Shown: positions 24,790-35,469 of the stretch, in pieces
How the letters are laid out: every line of letters begins with the position of its first letter
Numbering within the stretch: the stretch's first letter is position 1
Source of the DNA: Lycium barbarum
Taxonomy: Eukaryota > Streptophyta > Magnoliopsida > Solanales > Solanaceae
DNA length: 64,000 nucleotides
Direction of reading: 5' to 3'
Assembly: GCF_019175385.1 (NCBI RefSeq)
Contig: NC_083337.1
Span: 43,934,938-43,998,937, forward strand
Notes under the pieces: model-generated
What the model was told of the DNA's origin: nothing
What the model saw: the letters and a program-made list of their open reading frames with translations, nothing else
Database searches by the model: none
Translations under genes and position numbers: made by a program

Positions 24790-24945
24790 TTATACGGACA
24801 CTTATACGGTCCGTAAAACTTCATACGGTCTGTATAAGTGGTAATATAATCCCACCTGGGATTGAACCTTCTCTGGAATGTTATACGGACCATTATATGG
24901 ACCATATAAAGTTATACGGGCCGTATAAGTGGTCGTATAACCCAT
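24790..24945 (-). repeat. TACGG/CCGTA palindrome cassette in the B LTR
   Basis: TACGGTCCGTA (24805-24815) and several variants (ATACGGTCTGTAT, TATACGGACCATTATATGGACC, ATACGGGCCGTAT) are packed into about 150 bp upstream of the TATA box. Confidence 0.65.
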
Positions 24946-25291
24946 TTTTTTCCGAACTTGCTGTCGTCGATTCGTTCAACCTCCAATCCTTATGGAACCT
25001 TATTAACACTTATATAACACTTCATTAGGCATACAAGAGGTCCCATAGCCCCTCCTCAAGACATTACTAAATAAACATCAGCTCAATTATAGCGAAATCC
25101 TTTCCAAACATGACTTACATTTCACTTCCTTCAACGAACTTAGTTTCACATATTCATATGACTTCAAAATCTTATGGTTTGCACTTTAAGCTATCTAATA
25201 CTCTCTTTAATCCCGTAAGGACTTCATATTCACCTTAAGCTAGCATTAGTCTACTCACAATGCAACAATCCGAAATCTCAGAGGTGTAACA

Positions 25292-25327
25292 TTCTTCCCC
25301 CCTTAGAAACATTCGTCCTCGAATGTT
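25292..25327 (-). other. Polypurine tract and pre-PPT hairpin of B
   Basis: On the minus strand TAAGGGGGGAAGAA (25305-25292) abuts the 3' LTR. Just before it is AACATTCG-AGGA-CGAATGTT (25327-25308). Confidence 0.85.
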
Positions 25328-25485
25328 AGACTTTTAGGGATTCTACAAAAAAATTGCCAGAGTTTCCCCTATAATATGCCACTACCATCCTGTCACAGCA
25401 ACCTAAAATATATTACCTCACAGGGTTACAATAATAACATCAACAACCATGGCCACACACGACGAAGAAAGCTTCAAGGAAAGCA

Positions 25486-28400
25486 TTACATACCTAAGGA
25501 CAATGGTGTCTCTGTCGGAGTCTCCTCTTGAGGTAGAAATAAATGCGGGTACCTGAACTTCATGTCTTCTTCTACTTCCCAAGTCATTTCCTCTCTATTA
25601 TTATTTTTCCATAAGACTTTAATGAAAGCTACATCTTTGGTTCTGAGTCTCTGTACTTGCCTATCTAGAATGGCAATGGAAACTTCTTCGTAGGATAATT
25701 GCTTAGTGACTTGAACACCATCTACCGGTACAATTCTAGAAGGATCTCCAATGCACTTACGAAGCATCGATATATGGAAAATCGGATGGACTGACTCCAA
25801 ATTCGAAGGTAGATCTAATTCATAAGCCACTTGGTCTACCTTGCGTACAATCTCATAAGGTCCAATATACCGAGGACTAAGCTTTCCCTTTTTGCCAAAT
25901 CTGATGACGCCCTTTATTGGTGACACCTTCAAGAATACCCAATCTTTCACTTGGAACTCTAAGTCCCGTTGACAATTATCTGCATAGGATTTCTGACGAC
26001 ACTGAGCTGTTAATAACCAGTCCTGTATAAGCTTGACTTTCTCTATAGCTTACTGGACCAAGTCTGGCCCTATCAATTTAGTCTCCCTTACTTCAAACCA
26101 CCGAATTGGCGATCTGCACTTGCGCCTATACAAAGCCTCATATGGTGTCATTTGGATGCTAGAATGATAACCGTTATTATAAGCAAATTCAATAAGCGGT
26201 AAGTGATCATCCCAACTACCTCCAAAATCCAATACACATGCCCGTAGCATATCCTCAAGGGTTTGGATGGTATGCTCAGCTTGCCCATCAGTCTGTGGAT
26301 GAAATGTTGTACTAAGACTTACTTGAGTCCCCAAACCTTCTTGAAGTGACTTCCAGAAATTTGCAGTAAACTGTGTCCCTCTATTGGAAATAATAGAAAC
26401 TGGAACACCATGGAGTCGCACTATCTCTTTGACATAAAGCCTTGCATAATCTTCGGCTACATATGTAGTTCTGACTGGTAGAAAATGAGCTGACTTCATA
26501 AGTCTATCCACAATTACCCATATAGAATCATATTTATGCCTAGAATGAGGCAAGCCTGCAATGAAATCCATATTAATCACTTCCCATTTCCAAGTTAGAA
26601 TTTTCATAGCTTGTAACAATCCACCTGGCTTTTGATGGTCAATCTTCACTTGCTGACAGTTAGGATATTGGGCCACGAATTCTGCTATGTCTTTCTTCAT
26701 TCCATTCCACCAATATATAAATTTAAGATCATGATACATTTTTGTTGCTCCGGGATGAACAAAATAACGGGAACAATGGGCTTGTTTCAATATTTGATGG
26801 CGTAAACCCGCAATATCAGGAGCACACAACCTGCCTCGACATCAGAGAACTCCATCCACAGAAATATCAAATGATGACTTCTTCTTCTTCTTCTGAGGAA
26901 GTGTATTTCTGTAATGAACTAGCATGGGATCCTCGTTCTGGCACTCTCTTCATTCCATTCAACTACTAGTGACAAGACATCTGAATTCTGAAGGGTAGCT
27001 CCTATATCGCCTGAGTCCATTACCCGGACTCCTAGGCTAGCTAACTCTCTTTTCTCTGGCTGGACATCACATAAACTTCCCATAGATCTTCGGCTAAGAG
27101 CATCAGCTACAACGTTCGCCTTTCTGGGATGGTATAGGATGTTAACATCATAATCTTTCAACAACTCCAACCATCGCTGTTGTCGTAAATTCAATTTTTT
27201 CTGCTTGAAAATATGCTGAAGGATCTTATGATCTATATAGATATCCACATGGACACCACAAAAATAATGTCTCCACATCTTTAATGCATGAATCACCGCA
27301 GCTAACTCAAGATCGTGGGTTGGATAATTTTTCTCATGTTTTTGCAACTGCCTTGAAGCATAAGCAATCACCTTACCATGCTGCATCAACACACATCCTA
27401 ATCCAACGCCTGAAGCATCGTAATAGACAACATAGCCTTCCGATCCCTCTGGAAGTGTCAGGACCGGGGCCGAAGTTAATCTATTCTTTAAGTCTTGAAA
27501 ACTATGTTCACAAGCATCCGTCCATTGAAATTTAGCTGATTTCTGAGTTAGCTTTGTCAATGATGCAGAAATAGAAGAAAAGCCCTCTACAAATCTTCTG
27601 TAGTAACCTACTAAGCCCAGAAAACTACGAACCTCCGTAGGTGTTGTAGGCCTTGGCCAAGTCTTCACAGCCTCAATCTTTTGGGTATCTACTCGAATGT
27701 CATCGGCTGAAAAAATGTGCCCCAAAAAGGTCACTGAATTCAACCAAAGATCGCACTTTGAAAAATTTTCAAATAGCTCTTGAGTCTGAAGAACTCTAAG
27801 AACGGTACGTAAATGATCCGTATGTTCTACCTCGGACTAAGAATATACCAGGATATCGTCAATGAACACAATCACAAATAAATCTAAGAAAGGCCTGAAC
27901 ACATTGTTCATCAAATCCATGAATACTACCGGTGCATTAGTTTAGCCCAAATGACATTACCCGGAACTCAAAATGACCATATCTTGTTCTGAAGGTCGTC
28001 TTGGGAATATCTTCCTCCATAACTCTCACCTGATGATACCCGGATCTCAAATCTATTTTTGAAAACCATTTATCACCCTACAATTGATCAAATAAATCAT
28101 CAATCCTTGGGAGCGGATATTTATTCTTGATCATCACCTTATTCAGTTGCCAATAGTCAATGCACATTCGCAAGGAACCATCTTTCTTCCTCACAAACAA
28201 CACGGGTGCTCCCTACGGGGATGAACTATGCCTTATGAAGCCTTTGTCAAACAAGTCCTTCAATTGTTCCTTCAACTCTGCGGGAGCCATTCTATAAGGA
28301 GAAATAGATATGGGTTTAGTATTCGGTAGCACATGGATAGCAAAATAAATCTCCCGCTCGAGGGAGGCCTGGAAGCTCATCCGGAATACATCCAGAAACT

Positions 28401-30287
28401 CATTCACCACGGGGACAGACTGAAGAGTTGGCGATTCGGCTTCTTTATCTTAAACCCGGACTAAATGATAAATACAGCCTTTAGCAATCATTTTCCTAGC
28501 CTTGAGATAGGAAATAGAGCTAACTCTCAGAGACGCTGTATTTCCTTTCCATTCCAAAACTGGTTCTCCCGGAAACTGGAAGCGAACCATTTTTGTTCTG
28601 CAATTGACATTAGCATAATAAGAAGCTAACCAATCCATGCCCATAATAACATCAAAGTCCACCATTTTTCAACTCATGTAAATTAGCCATAGTACGATGA
28701 TCAAAAATCACAACTACACAATTTCTATATACTCAACTAGCTATTACCGGTTCACCAGCGGTTGTCGATACCTCGAAAGGTTTGATTGACTCCGGTTTAA
28801 CCCCAAATCGACCCGAAATATATGGAGTAACATATGATAATGTGGAGCCTGGATCTATCAATGCATATAAATCAAGAGAAAATGCTGATAATATACTTGT
28901 AACAACATTAGGGGAGGACTCAAGATCCTGCCATCCAACCAAAGCATAAATACGGTGCTAAGGACCACTAGAACTGGGAGCACCTCCTTTACCTCTACCA
29001 CTGCTGACTGGTGCCTGTGAACCTTGCCCCAGAGGGCGTATGGATGATGAAGACTCGACTGCCAACCTTGCAGGCTGGATCCTACCCCTACCACCAATTG
29101 AGGGGCAGTCACACATGATATGGCCTGGCCGACTGCATGCATAGCAAACATCTGAACCCAATCGGCACTGGCCCCAATGTAACTTCCCGCACTGGGAACA
29201 TCGTGGCATGGGTTTCCTCACCTGACCCGAGTCGCCTCTGTAATGAGAACCTGAAGCTCTAAACTCTGACTCGGCCCGGAGTGAGTAGATCTATCAAATC
29301 TGTGGCCCGTAAACTGTGGAGGCGCATTAGTCATAGAATGGCCGAAATGCCTGAAAAACTGCTATCTTTGCCCTCCTCTAAACTCACAAGTCAGACCCGA
29401 AGATCTAGCCCTCTTGTTATAACCTCTGTCAAGTTCACGCTCGCCTCTTTGCGGTTGTTGGCTTTTCTCAAAATTCTGGGCATGGGCTTGAGTGCGAGAA
29501 ATATCCATATTGTCCTAAAGGGATGCAGTCAAGCACTTGTCCATCAAATGTGGCCCTAAGCCACTCACAAATTGGTGCACTCGATAACCCATATCCACTA
29601 CCATGGCAGGAGCATACCTAGCCAAAGAATTGAAGCGGAGACTATACTCTAAGGCACTTATACTTCCTTGCCTAAGATTCAAGAACTTGTCGGCTCTAGC
29701 CCGTCAAACTTCTGGGGCCAAGTAATATCGAAGGAAAGCATCAACAAATTCTTGCCATACCGGGGGAGGTGTACTGACTCCCCTATAAGACACCCAAACC
29801 ATACACCAATGGACCGCAACATCCCGCAATCTATATGATGCTAACTCTACCGATTCAACGTCTGAAGCATGCATTAGCCTAAGTGTCCTCAATATTCCAT
29901 CAATAAAGTTTTGAGGGTCCTCATCTGGTTTTGACCTGAAGAACTCCGGAGGGTTTAAGCTAATAAAATCGCGAGCTCTTGCACTAACCGCCCTGTCACC
30001 ATGACCTATACCCTGCCGCTGGGCCTGCGCGGCAACCAATTGAGTCAACAGTTGAATGGCCTCTTTCATCTCTTAGCCCGAAACCTCTGGTGGAGGAGCT
30101 GGGGTGCTGGAGCTGGTGCTGGGACTTCCTCATGCTCCTCATAAATAGGCAACGAGTGAGAGGACTGACATTGAATCGCATTTTGGGACTCACCCTCCTC
30201 TATATTTTTTGGCGGTGATCTTTCAGCCCGCCTTTCTGTCACTGTCTTACCCTTTTGGGCTGCTGGAGCTTTCCTCTTTACAGACAT
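25486..30287 (-). pseudogene. gag-pol of element B, broken
   Basis: The likely start is the ATG at 30287 (MSVKRKAPAAQKGK). Gag passes through frame changes to an intact CCHC knuckle (CYACSRPGHIMCDC, about 29148-29102). The protease motif DPGST lies near 28856-28842. RT (28410 to about 27750) has many stops, including TGG to TAG after HSSSP near 28215. RNase H with YDAS and TDH-like motifs (IDHK here) is in 27743-26919. Integrase is in 26829-26050 and a chromodomain-like end in 25950-25486. In the integrase the second catalytic Asp of D,D(35)E is Asn ([10 protein letters not shown]), while the final Glu (QAEHTI) is kept. The copy is dead. It belongs to the same broad clade as A and G but to another family. 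Confidence 0.85.
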
Positions 30288-30940
30288 TTCTGAAATACAT
30301 AGCACACGATTAAGTAAAGAGAAGTCCTTATGTAGTAGCTCTATCGCACGATTTATGAAGAAAAAAATCATTCATTCCTAAATGCCTGCAGCCTCCTGTT
30401 TATAAGTGTGGCGCACAACACACCCATAAACAAGAATCTACTGGACACGGCTCGTAGACACACCCAATCGGAGGGCCATGACGGGCACCCGGAGCTAACC
30501 CACCCAGTCACCTCTCGTCGGAAATTCACATTCATATCTAGGTGAGCCACATGGCTTATCGACAAACTATATGCCTCAATAATACCATTTCCAACGGCTA
30601 AAACACTTTTATATCAACGTCAACAACTACGCCCATATACATATACACAAGTTGACGAAGCTAACAAAATAATATACCAAAAATATGAGCCGACAAGGCA
30701 AAAGACATCTACTATCCATGACTGTCTACGAGCCTCTAAGAAGAGTAGGAAACATCATCATAAGGACGGGACAGGGCCCCGCCATGCTCATATGTATATA
30801 CATAAAAGAATAGTACTAACAGCTGCAGCTCCGGATCAAATGGAGCTCCTCTATGCAATCACGGGATATGCAGCCTAAGGATCAAGTCTATCTCTCTATC
30901 CACCTGCGGGCATGATGCAGCGTACACAAACAAAAGGACG

Positions 30941-30961
30941 TCAGTACGGATAATGTACTGA
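30941..30961 (-). other. LTR hairpin module (B 5' LTR)
   Basis: TCAGTAC (30941-30947) pairs with GTACTGA (30955-30961). The neighbouring stem 2 has lost pairing on one side (GCGTACAC in place of GTCCAC). Confidence 0.6.
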
Positions 30962-31278
30962 GTATGTAAGGCATAATCAATAAAATAATAGAAGCATGAT
31001 CGATAACATAAGAACGAAGAGTCATGAGATGATAGAGCCATTTATACCTCTAGCAACGTTCATCATATTTTTCCTTACCCTTTTTCTAATGGGAACCTTC
31101 CATTTCATACATTTATACATATAGTAGTATCATACTTGACCATAGAAGTTCGGTATCTCATATACCCGGCCATGACAAGGCTAGGTGTTATACATACCTG
31201 GCCCTACCAAGGCTCAGTGTCATTCGTACCCAACTACAGTGGTGTGTGCGCAATAGATATCATACCCGGCCATATAAG

Positions 31279-31283
31279 CTCGG
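31279..31283. repeat. Target site duplication CTCGG (left copy)
   Basis: Repeated at 34669-34673 on the far side of the solo LTR. Confidence 0.9.
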
Positions 31284-31733
31284 TGTCACGACCCAACCCC
31301 GTGGGCCACGATTGGTACCCTAACTGGGTACCCATATGTACCTACCTGATCGAATTCGAATCATACAGATTTTTTTTTTGTGAAAACAGAAGTTACCGAA
31401 GTAGGCCGATATAGATACGGCACGCGCGCAAACATATATATATATAGCTAAACATGCAGACATTTACAGGTAAGCCGATAAGGCTAACATACAGACGAAA
31501 CCCGTAACCCACACATCTATCTACAGGCCTCTACAGACATACAGAATCATATGACGGGACAGGGCCCCGCCGTACCCAAAATTTCCATACATACAGAACA
31601 TACAGAAAACAGAAGATATATATACCAAAAGTGTACGCTCCGGATCAGAGGAGCTCTTCAAAATAGCTGAATCAGAACCCTACGCTGGCGGCGTGTCACC
31701 GAGCGCGCCTATACTTGCGGGCATGTAACGCAG

Positions 31734-31771
31734 CCCCCGAGGAAAAGGGGGTCAGTACAAAAATGTACCGA
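31734..31771 (-). other. Two-hairpin LTR module (solo LTR 31284-34668)
   Basis: Stem 1 is TCAGTAC (31752-31758) with GTACCGA (31765-31771); the change keeps a G-U wobble on the transcript. Stem 2 is CCCCC (31734-31738) with GGGGG (31747-31751). Confidence 0.7.
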
Positions 31772-31968
31772 GTATGTAAAGCAGAAATATATCAAACATA
31801 ATCATGATCTGGACCGGAAGCACGGAGATATAATAGACAGTCTCATAGGCCGGACAGACAGAGACATAGTCCCGACAAACTGACAGAATCGTGGTCCAGA
31901 CAGACAGAATCAGAGTCCATGCAGACATACAGAATCGGGATCCATACGGACATACGGAATCGAAACCC

Positions 31969-32252
31969 GTCGGTCAGATAATCCGGACGGACAGACAGAA
32001 TCACAACCAGTCGGACAGATAATCCGGACGGACAGACAGAATCACAACCAGTCGGACAGATAAGCCAGACGGACATACAGAATCATAACCAGTCGGACAG
32101 ATAAGCCGGACGGACATATAGAATCATAACCAGTCGGACAGATAAGCCGGACGGACATACAGAATCATAACCAGTCGGACAGATAAGCCGGACGGACAGA
32201 CAGAATCATAACCAGTCGGACAGATAAGCCGGACGGACAGACAGAATCATAA
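31969..32252. repeat. 41-bp minisatellite, about seven units
   Basis: Units run AGTCGGACAGATAAGCCGGA then CGGACAGACAGAATCATAACC, with A/G and C/T variants. Before and after the clean block (31840-31968, 32253-32280) are looser GACAGACAGAATC-type repeats. It lies on the promoter side of the two-hairpin module. Confidence 0.85.
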
Positions 32253-34668
32253 GTCATACAGACAGACAAAATCACACATAGGGTACAAGAACGTGGTCGC
32301 CACTCCTGCCATTGGCACCACAACACGTCAGATATCAGAAATTCTTCTCCGATCTCCATCACTCATCATAACATAACCACGGTACCCGGGGGCGGACAGA
32401 TAACACAGCACCCCGAGCCCGGACTCATCATACTTCGTAATATATCCTCGGTAACCGGGGACAGACATATAACACAGTACCCCGAAACCGGACACATCAT
32501 ACTTCAGAATTCACATATGGGGCTCGGCGTCCCACCGCACGATATACGTACCGGCCCGGGATCCGGTGAAAGGAATCATAGCATGTGCACGAACTGATTA
32601 ATGAGGAACCACATACATACAGAATCAACAGAACAGAAGTAGGCCAACTGGCCGATCGAACCAAGTATTCGGATAGTTTTCAAGGTACGTGCCTACACGT
32701 CACTTGGGGAGGCACGACAAATTATAACCAGAACCAGATTTCCAAATGTCAAAAATTATTTTGTAAGATTTGTATAAAAACAGTCGTATCATGATCAGAA
32801 TAGTAGTCCAGGTGTTTTCTGAGAAAATCGGGCAAAACTAAAGTAATTAAGATCATACAGAAGGTATCGGGCCTCGTGGGCCCGCCTCGGATCAACTCGA
32901 GGCGACATAGGTAAATTACCGATAGTAGACCTTATAAGGTCATCCAAAATCATCTGGAAGTGTTCCGACTCCGTTTAGGGAAGTTTTGTACAAAAATTCA
33001 CTTTAAAGGCAATTTGTAAGAAAATAGCTTCAATTGGATTGAAGGAATTGGAGCGGTTTTCCGTCTCGAATTCCGGGGGACGGAGTCGTACTTAAGGCTC
33101 GCGGCCGAGCCTATCACATCCGGAACATGCCTAGGAACAAAGGGAAATGCTTCACATACCTCGATGGCGCCTTATGCTCGCTTGGCGTCAATCCAAATTT
33201 CGTCCAAAATCTGGAAATGGTCAAGCTTACCATTTGTTAGTTTCAAACTTTCAATATTCCAACTTTACACATACTTGCCTACCGAAATTTCGGCAGCATT
33301 TCCTCTGTATATAAGGCATCCCCGAGACTTAGCTCGGCTCAATTCATCAACACAACAACCCAGAAATGACATCAAAACATCAATAGACATTAAAACATAC
33401 ACTATGGCATCATTAGCCATCTTTCGACATAACGGAACGTCTTTCGTTTCAAACTTACATTTCCAAACCAAACTCATTATTTTCATATTCATCATCCATC
33501 AAATTCATTACGACATACATCGGAGGCATCCATACCATTTTCACACAATATTCATAAGATACGCAAACATTCAAACATTCCGTTAAGTCACTACTTTTCC
33601 AATTTTTCCTAACCTTCCACATACAAGTTCATTATACAATTCCATCTTCCAAATTCATCAACAATGATCATAATTTGCCTCTTGATACTTTCATTTCCAT
33701 TTTACATAATTCCTAACAAAGTTGCATATTCTCCTACAACAACTTAATAACCATTTTTTTCCAAGATAATAAAGATTGTCATCTTTCCATTCACTTCACC
33801 ATAACACACTTAGCATGAAAACAAGATCAAATTCATATTCCATACTCAACATAGCACCACACGGCCACCTCCTATATTTTCCAATTTTCACTAATCCATT
33901 CCACTTTCATTTCTAACACAATTTCCATCATGCTACAACTAAATTACAACATGAATTCAAGCCATCAAAATCATGCAATATACATGTATATATTCGGCCA
34001 ACACACCCTTAGTTCCAACACACAAAATTTCCATGTTTTTCATTCATTCACACATACTACAACATACATATACCATTCAAAACATAACAAAAGCATAAAA
34101 TCCTCACCTTTCTTCAAGTCCTTCACTTGGAGATAAAAAATGTTTTCTTGCCCCAACACTTATATCAACTTGTAGAGGGTTTTGCACTTAGTACTATCCT
34201 CACAACAAAAGAATTTTTTTGAACCAAGATTTGGCTCCAATAATTTTTTCTTCTTTTCTTTCTTTTTCTTTCTTTCACCCGAACTCTCTCTCTCTCTTTG
34301 TTCTTGATTTCTTTTGTTTTGTTTTTCTTGATTCATCTAGATCCTTCTTTTAAACTTATCCATATATGGATTTATCACATGAAAAATTTAATATTTCATG
34401 GGCCAAGGCCTACATGGCCGGTTGGGCCATCCCTTAATGGGCCTTGTTTTTCTTATTTCTTTTAGAGCCCAAAATTGTTGGTTACATATTGTAGTTCACG
34501 GGGCAAGTTTCCAAAATTCCAATTTTTGCCCTTGGCCACCTTTCGTAATTCCACACCATTGAATTCATAACCTACACATTCATACCAAGTATGGTCCAAT
34601 TGTGGCCTTATCCATCACAAGTCAATTTACCTTGAATTTTTCGAATAAGCGAAATGTCGGATGTAACA

Positions 34669-35469
34669 CTCGGTGTCACTTAATAGTTATAAATATATAT
34701 ATATATATATAGGAGTGCATAAGCATCGTCAACATCATCACCATCATCCTCACTGTGGCTATATCCTTCCTTAGAGGATCATCTATCATGGGATAGAACC
34801 AATAGTACCATAAGAACATCAAGAACTATGAGCTTTGGTGATTCTAGGAATCAAAGTCATCATAGAAGACATTATGGAATTCACGTGAAGGTATACACGA
34901 TGGAATGATGCCTTAAGGAAAGAAGGGTTAGCCTTACATACCTCTTTGTCTTTTTAACTACCTAACGTTCACCGCCAAGGCTTGAGAAATCTACATTTAA
35001 ATGGATTCATACCATGGTTAAGTCTTAAAGACATTCTTGAATTCAAACTAGAACAAATCATAAGCTAACAAAAATCGGGCAACATTTTCCCTATTTCATC
35101 AACTTTCACCATATCGCAAAACCATCCCTAAACAACCATAATAACATCCACAATATCACAATCAAGTAGTCATATTCTATTAAGTCTCAATATTCATTCT
35201 CATATTCAACTTATATCAACAACTTCACACCAACCCTTTGCACAATTTTATACAAAACTTCCTTGTCATCATTAACACCTTTCATAACAAGATTATATCC
35301 ATAGAATACTAAGAATCATGACTCAAGTTAGTTTACTACTCAAAATATCATAAATTCTACATTTGAGCTCCGTTTTCTACTTTATTCCCTCTCCTAAGTC
35401 ATTCAACAACCAACATGCTTAAAAACATGAAATAGACATGAAAACTAACCTTTTATCTCATAGGAATGG
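34669..35469 (-). mobile_element. 5' LTR of element B, middle part
   Basis: It starts with the second CTCGG duplication copy and then continues the B LTR (GTGTCACTTAATAG plus a TA run, compare 23724 onward). It stops at TAGGAATGG (35469), where element C begins. The last roughly 760 bp of this LTR, including the TATA region, is not found elsewhere in the window. Confidence 0.85.

Larger units (their letters stand above)
23680..25291 (-). mobile_element. 3' LTR of element B, promoter-side part
   Basis: The B LTR resumes at GTACCCAACTGCGGTGG, aligned with GTACCCAACTACAGTGG at 31227 in the other copy, and ends at GAGGTGTAACA (25291). With 11903-12673 the LTR totals about 2.4 kb. It contains a short TA run (23754-23775), a cluster of TACGG/CCGTA palindromes at about 24790-24945 and a TATAAATA box on the minus strand (24755-24762). 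Confidence 0.85.
30463..31283 (-). mobile_element. 5' LTR of element B, distal part
   Basis: It matches 11903-12673 from ACCCAATCGGAGGG onward. The outer TGTCACG and the adjacent primer site are missing: upstream sequence resembling 6715-6750 of element E (CTACTGGACACGG...GTAGACAC) joins directly to ACCCAATCGG. The LTR is then interrupted at 31283 by a solo LTR. Confidence 0.8.
31284..34668 (-). mobile_element. Solo LTR, 3.4 kb, related to the A/G family
   Basis: This LTR runs 3,385 bp from TGTCACGACCCAACCCC to CGGATGTAACA, flanked by CTCGG on both sides. It shares with A and G the CCGAAATTTCGG palindrome (33282-33293) next to CCGAGACTTAGCTCGGCTC, and the CCCCC/GGGGG form of the second hairpin. 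No internal region is present. The larger size is partly due to a 41-bp minisatellite at 31969-32252. Confidence 0.9.

Noticed and set aside
25486..30287. Envelope-like third ORF in any element
   Set aside because: No ORF with membrane or signal segments lies between the integrase tail and the 3' LTR in A, B, D or G; the gaps are 100-200 bp.
31843..32362. Minus-strand ORFs with repeated SVCPSGLSVRLV-type units
   Set aside because: They arise from the 41-bp minisatellite in a solo LTR. A repeat unit that is not a multiple of three gives mixed frames and no conserved protein.
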